Of a DNA stretch of 64,000 bases, positions 50,842 to 59,510 are shown piece after piece. Position 1 is the stretch's first letter, and each line of letters opens with the position of its first letter. The stretch covers positions 1 through 64,000 of the forward strand of contig NZ_SMLK01000010.1 of assembly GCF_004681975.1 (NCBI RefSeq), read 5' to 3'. The DNA is from Ramlibacter humi (GTDB taxonomy: Bacteria > Pseudomonadota > Gammaproteobacteria > Burkholderiales > Burkholderiaceae_C). The notes beneath the pieces are model-generated. The model ran no database searches. It was not told the DNA's origin and saw only the letters and a list, made by a program, of their open reading frames with translations. Position numbers and translations under genes: made by a program.

Positions 50842-52029
50842 TCAAAGCAACGACCGCCGCTGCGCGCCCCACAGCGCGAGCGCCGCGACGATGCCCCCCA
50901 CCAGCATCACCGCCACGCCCCAGCGGTAGCCCGCCGCGGGCGTCCACAGCACGCCCAGCATCAGCGGCGAGAGCGCGCGCGCCACGGCCAGCGGCGGTCC
51001 CATCGCGCCGTTCAGCGACGCGACGTGCTCGCGGTTGACGTATTGCGCGATCGCCGTCCCCTTGACGATGGTGAGCATGCCATTGCCCAGCCCGTACATC
51101 AGGACGAAGAACAGGGCCGCCACCGGGTGCGAAGCGCCGGCCAGCAGCGCGGCCAGCCCCAGCGGGATCAGCCAGGGGATGACGCGGTTGGCCACGTGCA
51201 GGTCGAAGCGGTGCTCGAAAAAGAACAGCAGCAGCCGGCCCGCCACCTGCAGCACGCCGATGCTGGCCGGGATGGTGATGACCCACGCTTGCGGCAGCCC
51301 GCTTTCGCGCAGCAGCGAGATCATGTGCGGCGGCAGCGCCGCGGTGATGGCCAGCATGCCGATGGAGAACACGCCGATCAGCAGGTAGGGCGCGCTTCGC
51401 AAGAGCGAGGAAGGCGAGGACGAGTGGGGACCGGCCGCCACGGGCCCGGGCGCGCCGCGCAGCAGCACCGCGTGCATCGGCGCGCACACCAGCAGGTTCA
51501 GCGCGGCCAGCACCCACAGCGCATGGCGCCAGCCCAGGTGCGAGATCAGCCAGGCCGTCAGCGGGATGAACACCGTGCTGGCCAGGCCGCCCAGGAAGGT
51601 GAGCGTGATGATGGCGCGGCGGAAGTCGTCCGGGAAACGGCGCGTGACGACCGCGAACACCGGCGTGTACAGCGTGGCCGACATCGCGACGCCGATCGCG
51701 ATCCACGCCGCGTAGAAGCTCCACGGCGCATGCACCGCGCCGTGAAGCAGCAGCGCGCCGGCAGCCAGCAGCGATCCGCCGGTCATCACCGCGCGCTCGT
51801 GGCCGCGATCGATCCAGCGGCCGACGATGAAGGCGCACAGGCCTTCGGCCAGCAGCGCCAGGCTGAAGGCCAGCGACGATTCGGCGCGCGAGAGGCCCAG
51901 CTCGCTTTCGACGGGGCCGAGCAGCAGCGCGAAGGTGTAGAAGAGGGTGCCCCAGGACACCAGCTGCGCCAGCGAGAGCCAGCCCACCAGCCGCCGGTCG
52001 TGGGCGGGGCTGGCGGCGGGCGGGGGCAT
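50842..52029 (-). CDS. MFS transporter
   Basis: A 395-residue major facilitator with 12 predicted helices. Visible marks are LAQLVSWGTLFYTFALLLGP (helix 1), the loop GRWIDRGHERAVMTGG between helices 2 and 3, and a RRFPDDFRRAIITLTFLGGLAS stretch near helix 5. The pattern fits the monocarboxylate/oxalate-like and small-drug families; the substrate is unknown. It follows the PAP2 phosphatase gene by 27 bases on the same strand. Confidence 0.88.
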   Translation of the reverse strand: MPPPAASPAHDRRLVGWLSLAQLVSWGTLFYTFALLLGPVESELGLSRAESSLAFSLALLAEGLCAFIVGRWIDRGHERAVMTGGSLLAAGALLLHGAVHAPWSFYAAWIAIGVAMSATLYTPVFAVVTRRFPDDFRRAIITLTFLGGLASTVFIPLTAWLISHLGWRHALWVLAALNLLVCAPMHAVLLRGAPGPVAAGPHSSSPSSLLRSAPYLLIGVFSIGMLAITAALPPHMISLLRESGLPQAWVITIPASIGVLQVAGRLLLFFFEHRFDLHVANRVIPWLIPLGLAALLAGASHPVAALFFVLMYGLGNGMLTIVKGTAIAQYVNREHVASLNGAMGPPLAVARALSPLMLGVLWTPAAGYRWGVAVMLVGGIVAALALWGAQRRSLL

Positions 52030-52056
52030 CCGGCGATTGTCGCCGAGGGCACTCCG

Positions 52057-52698
52057 TCAGAAGCGATGGCGCAGGCCGACGAAGGCGCTGCGGCCGGTGA
52101 TGGACAGCACCAGCGGCGTGTCCCTGTCCGTCGCATGGATGCCGCAGGCCACGCCCACCGCGGCGCCGGCCACCACGTCGCTCAGCCAGTGTGCCTGCGA
52201 TTTCATGCGGGCCCGCGCCATGTAGGCCGGCAGCAGGGCCAGCGCCCAGATGGCCGGCGTCTCTTCCCGGTATTCCACGATGTAGGGCGTGACGAAGGCC
52301 GCCATCATGGCCGTCTCGCCGCTCGGAAAGCTGCGGTTCTTGCCGCCTTTGAACCAGGCGTCCGGGTCGTTGTTGTCGCTTGGACGGGGGCGGCCGAAGA
52401 CGCGCTTCATCACCTCCGTCGTCGCGGCGGTCATCAGCGCGGCATCGATGGCGCGCCATGACGCCAGCCCCAGGCGCGTTTCGGTGCCTTCCATCACGGC
52501 GAGCCCGACGACGCCGGTGATCACCAGCACGTCCAGCTGCTGCTGATGCCGGCGCGACCAGATGCCCGAATCTTCGCGTTCGTCGAACTGGTCGAGCATC
52601 CGCCATTGCGCCCAGGCGGATGCCGGCATCAGCAGCAGCAACGCGGCCAGGAACGCCAGCGCCATGGCATGCCACAGGGCGTGAAACGGGATGCGCAT
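52057..52698 (-). CDS. PAP2-type phosphatase with altered PSGE motif
   Basis: A 213-residue exported PAP2 phosphatase; residues 1-30 are a signal peptide ending ASAWA. The three motifs are KRVFGRPRP (about 98-106), PSGE (about 124-127; normally PSGH) and RMKSQAHWLSD (about 164-174). The acid-donor histidine of motif 2 is changed to Glu, but the nucleophile His in motif 3 is intact. It may dephosphorylate undecaprenyl pyrophosphate or lipids, or have a modified activity. It lies 27 bases upstream of the MFS gene. Confidence 0.85.
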   Translation of the reverse strand: MRIPFHALWHAMALAFLAALLLLMPASAWAQWRMLDQFDEREDSGIWSRRHQQQLDVLVITGVVGLAVMEGTETRLGLASWRAIDAALMTAATTEVMKRVFGRPRPSDNNDPDAWFKGGKNRSFPSGETAMMAAFVTPYIVEYREETPAIWALALLPAYMARARMKSQAHWLSDVVAGAAVGVACGIHATDRDTPLVLSITGRSAFVGLRHRF

Positions 52699-52815
52699 GG
52701 CCAGCCTTCCTTGCTTCTTGGTGTGCGGCCCAGCCGGGGCGAAGAGAGCCCGGCCGGCGTCGCCGTTTTAGGCGGCGGGCACCCCGAATGCAACTTTGGC
52801 GCAGGCGCTGGGTTT

Positions 52816-53022
52816 TCAGCCCAGCACGGCGCGCGCGTCGTCGAGCCAGCGCGCGAGCGCTTCCTCGTAGCCTTCCCACACGCACCCGTTGCAGCCACGG
52901 CCGCAGCAGGTGGTGGGCTCGGGCGGCGGCGCGCGCAAGGCGAGCGAACGCGAGGAGAGCGCAGCGCGCACGCCTTGCACGTGCGCCCGCGCCTGCTCCA
53001 GGCTGGTGAAGGCCACGCGCAC
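52816..53022 (-). CDS. oxidoreductase-like domain protein (small CCGRGC protein)
   Basis: A 68-residue protein with the oxidoreductase-like domain mark PPPEPTTCCGRGCNGCVWEGYEEALARW (four Cys in CCGRGCNGC). The family is found as a short stand-alone protein in proteobacteria and as an N-terminal piece in mitochondria. Four cysteines may bind metal or iron-sulfur. The start is a GTG (53022) four bases after the SDR gene stop. Confidence 0.85.
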   Translation of the reverse strand: MRVAFTSLEQARAHVQGVRAALSSRSLALRAPPPEPTTCCGRGCNGCVWEGYEEALARWLDDARAVLG

Positions 53023-53025
53023 GCG

Positions 53026-53796
53026 TCAGCGTCCGCCCAGGTGCGTGCCGCTGTCCAGCATCAGCAGCTCGCCCGTCACCGTCTTCGCGCTGGTGATGAG
53101 CCACACGATGGCGTCGGCCACGTCTTCGGGCGAGCTGGCCTTGCCCAGCGGCACGCCTTTCACGTAAGCGTCCTGCACCGCCTTCGCCGCGTCTTCGCCG
53201 ATGCCCTTGGCGAACCAGCGTGAGGTGATGAGGCCGGGGCACACCGCGTTGACGCGAACGTCCGGCGCCAGCGTGCGCGCCAGGTGCAGCGTCATCGCGT
53301 TCATCGCGCCCTTGCTGGCGATGTAGGGCACCGACGAGCCGATACCCAGCGCGCCCGCCACCGACGACACGTTGACGATGCAGCCGCCCACCGCCTTCAG
53401 GTACGGCACGCAGGCGCGCACCATCTGGAAGGTGCCGATCGTGTTCACGCCCAGGATGCGCTGGAACACCGCCTCGTCCAGCGCTTCCCATTTGGCTTCG
53501 TCGCCGAACACGCTGGTGCCGGCGTTGTTCACCAGCGCGTCGATGCGGCCCCACTGCGCCAGCGTCTGCTGCACCAGGCGGCGGCATTCGGCGTCGCGCG
53601 AGACGTCGCCCTGCAGCAGCAGCGCGTCGGCGCCCGCGGCGCGGCAGGCTTCGGCCGTGCGGTGCGCGTCGGGCTGGCTGCGCGAGAAGTTGACCACCAC
53701 GTTCCAGCCGCGTCGCGCCAGCTGCAGCACGGTGGCCGCGCCCACGCCGGTGGCCGAGCCCGTGACCAGGGCGACGGGTTTGCCGGCGCTGCTCAT
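53026..53796 (-). CDS. short-chain dehydrogenase/reductase (SDR)
   Basis: A 256-residue classical SDR. Cofactor motif TGSATGVGAATV (13-24), NNAG (about 90) and catalytic Ser-Tyr-Lys in VSSVAGALGIGSS with YIASKGAM (about 140-165). Its basic residue pattern after the first strand (NFSRSQ) suggests NADP(H). The ATG overlaps the crotonase stop by ATGA, so it is in an operon with an enoyl-CoA hydratase, consistent with fatty-acid or CoA-ester metabolism. Confidence 0.93.
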   Translation of the reverse strand: MSSAGKPVALVTGSATGVGAATVLQLARRGWNVVVNFSRSQPDAHRTAEACRAAGADALLLQGDVSRDAECRRLVQQTLAQWGRIDALVNNAGTSVFGDEAKWEALDEAVFQRILGVNTIGTFQMVRACVPYLKAVGGCIVNVSSVAGALGIGSSVPYIASKGAMNAMTLHLARTLAPDVRVNAVCPGLITSRWFAKGIGEDAAKAVQDAYVKGVPLGKASSPEDVADAIVWLITSAKTVTGELLMLDSGTHLGGR

Positions 53797-54602
53797 CGGC
53801 CGCTGAAGCGCGCGGGGCGCTTCTCCACGAACGAGCGCACGCCCTCGGCGGCGTCCTCGCTGTTGGACAGCCGCTGCTGCGTGGCGATGAATTCCTCCAT
53901 CGCCGCATGCGGACCTTTCTCCACCGCCTTCAGCGCGTTCAGGCGCGTGGCCACCACCGCCAGCGGCGCCTGCTCGGCAATGAGCTTCGCGATGCGTTCG
54001 GCTTCCTGCAGTTCCTGCCCGGCGGGCACCACCTTCTGCACGAAGTTCAGCCGCAGCGCTTCCTCGCTGCCGAACTCGTCGCCGGTCAGCAGGTGCAGCA
54101 TCGCGTTGCCCAGCCCCGCGCGCTGCGACATGCGCAGCGTGGCGCCGCCGGTGGCCATGATCCCGCGCTTGACCTCCAGCTGCGAGAAGCGGCAGTTGTC
54201 CGCGGCGACCACGATGTCGGCGGCCAGCATCAGCTCGATGCCCAGCGTGAAGGTGATGCCCTGCACGGCGCACACCAGCGGCTTGGTGCGGCGGCGGTAG
54301 CCGGGCGTGCCCAGGTCGTAGGGGTCCACCTGGCCGAAGGGCGCGGCCTTCTCGCCCCTGCGCATCATCTCGGCGATGGAAGGCAGGTCCAGGCCGGCCG
54401 TGAAGTGGTTGCCGAAGGCGTGCAGCACGCCCACGTGCAGCTGCGGGTCGTCTTCCAGCAGCGTGTACGCCTCGGCCAGCTGGCGGAACATGGCCGGCGT
54501 GAAGCCATTGAGCTTGGCGGGCCGGTTGATGCCGATCAGCAGCAGCTCGCCGCGGCGTTCGGCGGCGATCGCCCCTTCGGGCGGGGCGGGGGGTGCTTGC
54601 AT
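53793..54602 (-). CDS. enoyl-CoA hydratase/isomerase family protein
   Basis: A 269-residue crotonase-fold protein. Oxyanion-hole loops are seen in GNHFTAGLDLPS (about 65-76) and CAVQGITFTLGIELMLAADI (about 111-130). One of the classical catalytic Glu positions is not obvious, so it may be a hydratase or isomerase. It starts with ATG 54602 (GGAGG upstream) and is coupled to the SDR gene. Confidence 0.92.
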   Translation of the reverse strand: MQAPPAPPEGAIAAERRGELLLIGINRPAKLNGFTPAMFRQLAEAYTLLEDDPQLHVGVLHAFGNHFTAGLDLPSIAEMMRRGEKAAPFGQVDPYDLGTPGYRRRTKPLVCAVQGITFTLGIELMLAADIVVAADNCRFSQLEVKRGIMATGGATLRMSQRAGLGNAMLHLLTGDEFGSEEALRLNFVQKVVPAGQELQEAERIAKLIAEQAPLAVVATRLNALKAVEKGPHAAMEEFIATQQRLSNSEDAAEGVRSFVEKRPARFSGR

Positions 54603-54643
54603 GTCTCCTCCGGGGATGCGCGGGGACCGCAGAATAGCGCCCC

Positions 54644-54889
54644 ATGGAAGAAAAAGCCCGTCCCCCTTTCCCCGACCGCCTGTCGATCGATCCCAAGAGC
54701 CCGCACCACGTGGCCGCCGTGTTCGAGCACGGCGTGGGCATCCGCTTCAATGGCCGCGAGCGCGACGACGTCGAGGAGTACTGCATCAGCGAAGGCTGGA
54801 TCCGCGTGCCCGCCGGCAAGACCGTGGACCGCAAGGGCAACCCGCTGATGATCAAGCTCAAGGGCCAGGTCGAGCCGTTCTACCGCTGA
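54644..54889 (+). CDS. DUF3297 family protein
   Basis: An 81-residue protein matching DUF3297: PDRLSIDPKSPHHVAAVFEHGVGIRFNGRERDDVEEYCISEGWIRV with the C-terminal DRKGNPLMIKLKG. The family is small and soluble, with unknown function. It is divergent from the enoyl-CoA hydratase gene (41 bases). Confidence 0.92.
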   Translation: MEEKARPPFPDRLSIDPKSPHHVAAVFEHGVGIRFNGRERDDVEEYCISEGWIRVPAGKTVDRKGNPLMIKLKGQVEPFYR

Positions 54890-54987
54890 GGCACGCGCGT
54901 GGCGGCGGATTTTTTACGCGCCGGATGGGTTGGTGACCGCGGTGATCGGCTGCTAGAGTGCCGCCGCTCGGGAGGTGACGACGCAGC

Positions 54988-55188
54988 ATGAACGGCGAGA
55001 TGGAATCCGAAGACCCGCAAGACCCAGCCCCGGACCCCCTGTCCCGCGCCGGCCGCGCGCGGCGATCGGGCGAGGGACTGGACAGTGTGCTGCGCCACAT
55101 GAGGGAGCAGGCCCGCGACCGGGCCAACGAATCGCCGCGCGACGAGGAAGGCCCGCAGGCGGACACCTCGCGCCGCAAGCGCGGCTAG
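54988..55188 (+). CDS. small charged hypothetical protein (66 aa)
   Basis: A 66-residue highly charged protein (Arg, Glu, Asp rich) with no recognised domain. The ATG is preceded by GGAGGT at a rather long distance (about 12 bases). The upstream spacing and Arg/Glu-rich composition leave doubt, but the codon use is window-like. Its end overlaps the convergent lipoprotein gene by 4 bases. Confidence 0.5.
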   Translation: MNGEMESEDPQDPAPDPLSRAGRARRSGEGLDSVLRHMREQARDRANESPRDEEGPQADTSRRKRG

Positions 55189-55541
55189 CGTGCGGCCGGC
55201 GGGTACGCCGGCCGTTCGTGAGCCTTGCGCAGCACGCCTTCGCGGTCGAACAGCAAGGCGAGTTCGGGCACTTCGCGCGGGTCGCGCGTGCCGTGGCCGC
55301 GGTACACCCACACCTCGTAGCCGGAATCGAACTTCACTTTCTCGGCGGTGCCCAGGCGCGCCTGCACTTCGTCTTTCGTGTTGCGCCCGGGTTGCAGCGC
55401 CTGCGCCGCGGTGACGACGGTCATCGCGGGGTCCGTGAAGCGCGGCGGCTCGGGCGTGCCTTCGCCGCCGCCGAACAGCGGCGCGCCCGCGCAGCCCGCC
55501 AGCGTGGCGAGCGCCATCAAGCTACTGGCGAGCAGCCGCAT
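55185..55541 (-). CDS. small lipoprotein, SmpA/OmlA-like
   Basis: A 118-residue lipoprotein: lipobox LAGC (residues 14-17). The mature part has the SmpA/OmlA (BamE-like) pattern: ALQPGRNTKDEVQARLGTAEKVKFDSGYEVWVYRG. Members of this fold are often peripheral parts of outer-membrane assembly. Its first 20 bases overlap the end of the gene upstream (55522-56358), so both are co-transcribed. Confidence 0.82.
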   Translation of the reverse strand: MRLLASSLMALATLAGCAGAPLFGGGEGTPEPPRFTDPAMTVVTAAQALQPGRNTKDEVQARLGTAEKVKFDSGYEVWVYRGHGTRDPREVPELALLFDREGVLRKAHERPAYPPAAR

Positions 55542-56358
55542 CGGGCGTCTCCATGTAGTCGTACACCACCAGCGTGTCGTCGGGCCAGCTGCGGTCGGCC
55601 AGCGGCAGGTAGTGCGCGCGGTCCAGCAGCACTTCGCAGTCGCAGTACGGCAGCTCGTTCTTCAGCGAGGGTTCGTCCAGCGCCGCCGCGTACAGCCGGT
55701 TCATCGGCAGCCGCTCGCGCCGGCCGCCGGACACCAGGGTGACGCCGAACACCGGCCTGTCGGCGAAGAACAGGTAGCGGTTGCCGGCCTCCTCGCAGTA
55801 CGCCGGCGTGTCGGAGATCGCGCTGAAGATCTGGGTGAAGAAGTTGGGGCTGTTGGACACCAGGCCCGCTTCCATGCCCACGTGGCATTCCAGCCGCATG
55901 TCGCCCAGCCGGCGGGTGTCCGGCGGCAGGCCCGGCGTGCGGACCTCCGCGCGCCACGTCATGCTGAGCGCGCGACGATCCGGCGAGACGAGGGCGTTTT
56001 CGTCCAGCGCCTTCGGCAGGCGGGGCAGCGTGAAGGTGCGATCCGGGGCGACGTCGACCGGCTGCTCCACCGTCTTGCCCAGCACGTACAGGTCCAGGCG
56101 GTCCAGGTTCACGCCCGGCTTGCGCGGCAGCACCTTGAAGCGCAGCTGGCCCTGCGGCGAGAGGCGGGCGCGCTCGCGCTCGAACAGGTCCATGCCGCGC
56201 ACCATGCGCCGGTACGACTTCTCGACCGATTCCTTGCCGGCCGATTTGACGTTCACCCCGGGCAACGTGCCGCCCGATACGGGCGCCGGCTGTTGCTGGG
56301 CGAACGCGCAGGCGCCTGCAAGCGCGAGGGCGGTGGCAAGGCAGAGCCGCGGCTTCAC
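55522..56358 (-). CDS. exported hypothetical protein (278 aa)
   Basis: A periplasmic protein with signal peptide (residues 1-21, ACAFAQ). It is beta-rich with a proline-rich linker; residues 55-140 and 150-278 may form two domains. Cysteines are few (ECHV, YCEEAG, YCDCEV). No family is recognised. It overlaps the SmpA-like gene by 20 bases. Confidence 0.72.
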   Translation of the reverse strand: MKPRLCLATALALAGACAFAQQQPAPVSGGTLPGVNVKSAGKESVEKSYRRMVRGMDLFERERARLSPQGQLRFKVLPRKPGVNLDRLDLYVLGKTVEQPVDVAPDRTFTLPRLPKALDENALVSPDRRALSMTWRAEVRTPGLPPDTRRLGDMRLECHVGMEAGLVSNSPNFFTQIFSAISDTPAYCEEAGNRYLFFADRPVFGVTLVSGGRRERLPMNRLYAAALDEPSLKNELPYCDCEVLLDRAHYLPLADRSWPDDTLVVYDYMETPDAAARQ

Positions 56359-56435
56359 GCGCCAAGGCTAGTCAGCCCCCCGGCGGCCGCGCGTGCGCCG
56401 ATGGAGCATCGCGCTGTAGGCGCGCGCAAAATGGC

Positions 56436-57104
56436 TCAGCGTTGCGCCGCGATCCAGCCGGCGATGGCGTCCAGCAGCTCGGCTTCGACGTCGGGGGCCT
56501 TGCGTCCCGAGCGCGCGGGCACGGCGAAAGAATGGTCGGCGCCGTCGATCGCTTGCAGCGTGGCGAGGCTGCCCAACCCGCGCACCACGCCTTCGATCAG
56601 CCCGAACTCCGCCAGCGCGTCGCGCGTGCCTTGCAGGAACAGCATGGGCACGCGCACGTCGCGCAGGTGGTCGGCGCGCGCGGTCGCCGGCTTTTTCGCC
56701 GGGTGCAGCGGGAAGCCGGCGAACACCAGCCCGCGCACGCCGGGCAGCGGCGCGGCGGCCTGCGCCTGCGAACTCATCCGGCCGCCGAACGATTTGCCGC
56801 CCGCGAACAGCGGCAGCTGCGGCCACCGCCGCGCCGCGGCGGCGACCGCGATGCGCACCGCCTCCTGCGCCACCGCGGGCGCGTCGGGCCGCTTGCTGCC
56901 GGCCGCCATGAAAGGGAACTGGAAGCGCAGGCAGGCGATGCCGCGTTGCGCCAGGCCCGTGGCCAATGCAGCCAGGAAGGCATGGTGCATGCCGGCGCCC
57001 GCGCCATGCGCGAGCACGAACGCCGCCGAAGGCGATGCGGGCTCGTCGGCCAGCGCGGGCAGGGTGCCGCCTTCGGGCAGGCGCAGCAGCAGCTCGGTGG
57101 GCAT
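56436..57104 (-). CDS. alpha/beta-hydrolase family protein
   Basis: A 222-residue protein of the KANL3/Tex30-like alpha/beta hydrolase family. The N-terminal FVLAHGAGAGMHHAF (about 29-43) forms the oxyanion loop, GGKSFGGRMSS (about 102) is the nucleophile elbow, FLQGTRDALAEFG (about 156) holds the acid and DGADHSF (about 187) the His. Substrate is unknown. Confidence 0.88.
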   Translation of the reverse strand: MPTELLLRLPEGGTLPALADEPASPSAAFVLAHGAGAGMHHAFLAALATGLAQRGIACLRFQFPFMAAGSKRPDAPAVAQEAVRIAVAAAARRWPQLPLFAGGKSFGGRMSSQAQAAAPLPGVRGLVFAGFPLHPAKKPATARADHLRDVRVPMLFLQGTRDALAEFGLIEGVVRGLGSLATLQAIDGADHSFAVPARSGRKAPDVEAELLDAIAGWIAAQR

Positions 57105-57279
57105 GCGCGAAGCTTAGGGCAGCTTGGCGCGGCGGCCGCGCGTAGGAGACGTCCGAGGCCGTGGCAGGGGCTGGTCCGACAGGCCGAGGAGGCTGATGGC
57201 AATCGTTGCCGCCCGCCTCGCGCGCGCATCCTCGCGGCCTGGGGCATCCGTCCCGCAAGCAACACCAAGGAGCAATTCC

Positions 57280-57504
57280 GTGAGCAAACTCATCCTCGCC
57301 CTGGCCTGCACCGTCGCATTGGCGGCCTGCGGTTCCATGCGTTCCAACACGGCCTCGACGACATCGGGCTCGACCACGGGCATGGGGGCTTCAGGCTCGA
57401 GCATGCCTTCCGATCCGACGGCCAGTCCTTCGAAGAACCCGTCCGATCCGGCGGCCGCTCCTTCCGGTAGCGGCGCGGCCGGTGGTGACGGCGCCGCCAA
57501 GTGA
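57280..57504 (+). CDS. small lipoprotein, Ser/Gly/Pro-rich
   Basis: A 74-residue lipoprotein with GTG start at 57280 preceded by AAGGAG. Lipobox is LAAC (residues 14-17). The remainder is a low-complexity Ser/Thr/Gly/Pro tail. Function is unknown. A hairpin terminator with T run follows the stop, so it is a single-gene transcript. The upstream in-frame stretch from 57124 is not used. Confidence 0.72.
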   Translation: MSKLILALACTVALAACGSMRSNTASTTSGSTTGMGASGSSMPSDPTASPSKNPSDPAAAPSGSGAAGGDGAAK

Positions 57505-57523
57505 CGCCGCTGCGTCTTCCCGC

Positions 57524-57551
57524 AAAAAAGGTCCGCATCGCGGGCCTTTTT
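57524..57551 (+). terminator. rho-independent terminator after small lipoprotein gene
   Basis: An imperfect inverted repeat (AAAAAGGTCCGC with GCGGGCCTTTTT, one wobble pair) around ATC, with A and T tracts on both sides. It can end transcripts from both directions. Confidence 0.85.
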
Positions 57552-57560
57552 CAGGGGCGC

Positions 57561-58151
57561 TCACACCAGCGTCGGCCAGCGAAGTTCGCCCAGGTGGTGC
57601 CAGTCCCCCTCGGGCAGTTGCGAAAGGAACGCGTGCACCTGCGCGAGGCCACCGTGCTCTGCCGCCCAGTCCACCTGGTCGCGCAGGCGGCGCTGGCGGA
57701 AGAAGTCGGTGGCGCGCGGCCATTCGATGCTGTCCAGGGGCAGGGGCGCGCGGAGCACCACGTCGCCGTCGTGCACGGCCGGCAGCAATCCGTACAGCCG
57801 CCGCCAGACGGCCGGCAGCGGGCAGATGCGATCGCCTTCGCGCGCCAGCCGCATCACCGTGCAGGCGTCCAGCGCGGGCGCCGGCACAAGGGTTGGCTGC
57901 GGCACCGCGTGCGGCTGCAGTTCAGTGGCGAGGAAGGCTTCGGCGGACCGCGCCTGCGAAGCGCGATGCAGCACCTGCTGCGTTTGCCGCGCGGACGCCA
58001 GCTTCAGCTGCGACAGCCGCGACTCCATCGCCGTGCTGCACGCCTGCCATTCGGCCCAGGCCGCGTCGCTCGCGTCCTCGACGGCCGGCGGCACAGCCGC
58101 GCGCTCGTCGGGGAACCACGACGACGGATCGTCATTCCGGTACTTGCCCAT
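57561..58151 (-). CDS. hypothetical protein (196 aa)
   Basis: No family is recognised. N-terminal half is helical and charged (KYRNDDPSSWFPDERAAVP, RLSQLKLASARQTQQVLHRAS), the C-terminal half is more hydrophobic with Trp and Leu (AVWRRLYGLLPAVHDGDVVL, LRDQVDWAAEHGGLAQVHAFLSQLP). No signal peptide. It ends near the terminator at 57524. Confidence 0.65.
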   Translation of the reverse strand: MGKYRNDDPSSWFPDERAAVPPAVEDASDAAWAEWQACSTAMESRLSQLKLASARQTQQVLHRASQARSAEAFLATELQPHAVPQPTLVPAPALDACTVMRLAREGDRICPLPAVWRRLYGLLPAVHDGDVVLRAPLPLDSIEWPRATDFFRQRRLRDQVDWAAEHGGLAQVHAFLSQLPEGDWHHLGELRWPTLV

Positions 58152-58297
58152 GGAGACTCCCTGAGCGGCTCATGGGCCGCTTCTGGAAGTCATTGTTGAA
58201 GTACGAGGCCGCGACCGTGTGTGTCACGGCGTATGGCTTCGCATGAGTCATCGCCGCGTGTAACCAAGGCCGGGCAGCTCGCGCGGCCGCGGCGCGA

Positions 58298-58669
58298 TCA
58301 GTGCTGGTCGGCCTTGCGCTTGTAGTCCGCGTACGCGTCGTCCATGCGTTGCTGGCGGCTGGTGTCGTTGGCGGCCTGGTCGTCGGCACGGCCGGCGCCC
58401 ATGGCGCGCGTGTTCTCGTGGCGGGCGTCCTTGGACTTCGCGTCGTTCTTCGCCTGCTTGGCGTCGCCCTTGCCGCGGTGGAACAGGCGCTTGGTGGCGT
58501 CGCCGACCTTGTGCGCGTCGTCGCGCAGCACCTGGCCCACGGAGCGGCCGTCGCTGTTCTGCGCGGCACGGTTGTCGGAAGGCAGCTTCTCGCCCGAAGA
58601 CGATTGCGCGAACGCGGCGGTGCCGGCGGTGGCCAGCAGGGCGGCCATCAGGAGGGGAGCGGATTTCAT
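58298..58669 (-). CDS. exported charged hypothetical protein (123 aa)
   Basis: A 123-residue protein with a signal peptide (residues 1-22, GTAAFAQ). The mature part is rich in Lys, Asp, Ala and Gln (RLFHRGKGDAKQAKNDAKSKDARHEN), typical of unstructured or stress-type periplasmic proteins. The start ATG has AAGGAT upstream. No family is recognised. Confidence 0.7.
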   Translation of the reverse strand: MKSAPLLMAALLATAGTAAFAQSSSGEKLPSDNRAAQNSDGRSVGQVLRDDAHKVGDATKRLFHRGKGDAKQAKNDAKSKDARHENTRAMGAGRADDQAANDTSRQQRMDDAYADYKRKADQH

Positions 58670-58815
58670 GGCGGATCCTTTCGTTGCTTCGATGGATCCC
58701 ATCACAACGCCTTGCGCGGCCTTGCGGTGTCGGAAGCGATTGCAAGCCGTTGTCGGTGACCGCGACTTGTCTCGCACGCGCAGTCCGGCAATGGGCTGAC
58801 CGCGCCCTGACGGAC

Positions 58816-59025
58816 TCAGCGGCTGGACGGCCGTTCCGACGCCTGCTGGCGCCGGGCGGCCAGGTGCTCGCGCACGTGGTCGGCGCGGTTGCCCACCGCC
58901 TGCACTGCTTCCTTCACGGCCTTCTCGCTGGTATTGAAATGGCGGGCCCAGACGCACAGCTCCCAGTCGTAGCTGACGTCGATGCGGTCGACCTTGCGGT
59001 CCGTCGGTGGCTGGCTGGCGGACAT
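58816..59025 (-). CDS. DUF3606 family protein
   Basis: A 69-residue protein of DUF3606: DRKVDRIDVSYDWELCVWARHFNTSEKAVKEAVQAVGNRADHVREHL. This is a small helical domain with unknown role, common in soil proteobacteria. A GGGAGGA site lies upstream of the ATG at 59025. Divergent from the Hpt gene. Confidence 0.92.
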   Translation of the reverse strand: MSASQPPTDRKVDRIDVSYDWELCVWARHFNTSEKAVKEAVQAVGNRADHVREHLAARRQQASERPSSR

Positions 59026-59159
59026 GCGGATTCCTCCCTGGTACGGCTGCCGCATTGTGCGAAGCCGCCCGGCGCCGGCCTGTAGGAAGGTGCTGATGTC
59101 CCCTGCGGGCACAATGGCCGGGCTCGCGGCGGCGCGCGCGCCGTGTTACCTTTTCCGCC

Positions 59160-59504
59160 ATGACAGCAGAAGACCGGCCGGCCGCCGCCTCCTTCCCCGA
59201 GAAGTTCGCCGCCCTGGCGCAAGCCTGGCGCGCGCAGCTGCCGCAGCGGCTGCACGAAGCCCAGCACCGGCTGCAGGCGCTGCGCGCCGATCCCTCCGAC
59301 GGCGCCAGCCTGCAGGAACTGCACCGCATCCTGCACACGCTGGCCGGGTCCGCCGGCACCTTCGGCATGCCGGACGTCAGCATCGCCGCGAAGGCGGCCG
59401 AGCACGAGTGCGACCGCCTGATGGATTCGCCGCATCGCGCGGCGGGCGACTTCGAGGATGTCACCGGCCTGGTGGACGCGCTGGTGCGCGCCACCGAGGC
59501 CTGA
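59160..59504 (+). CDS. Hpt phosphotransfer protein
   Basis: A 114-residue histidine phosphotransfer protein. The phospho-acceptor His is in LHRILHTLAGSAGTFGM, within a four-helix bundle. It carries phosphate from a hybrid kinase (not in the window) to a receiver. The next gene, starting seven bases later, has a receiver domain, so the two form a relay. In Pseudomonas the HptB protein holds the same position before HsbR. Confidence 0.92.
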   Translation: MTAEDRPAAASFPEKFAALAQAWRAQLPQRLHEAQHRLQALRADPSDGASLQELHRILHTLAGSAGTFGMPDVSIAAKAAEHECDRLMDSPHRAAGDFEDVTGLVDALVRATEA

Positions 59505-59510
59505 GAGCGA

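Noticed and set aside
50759-53908. 1049-codon open frame on the minus strand
   Set aside because: It covers the MFS, PAP2 and SDR genes in a wrong frame. The translated sequence is low-complexity Arg/Ala/Gly; the real genes have clear motifs.
54893-54930. Terminator after the DUF3297 gene
   Set aside because: A T run is present but no stable stem directly precedes it.
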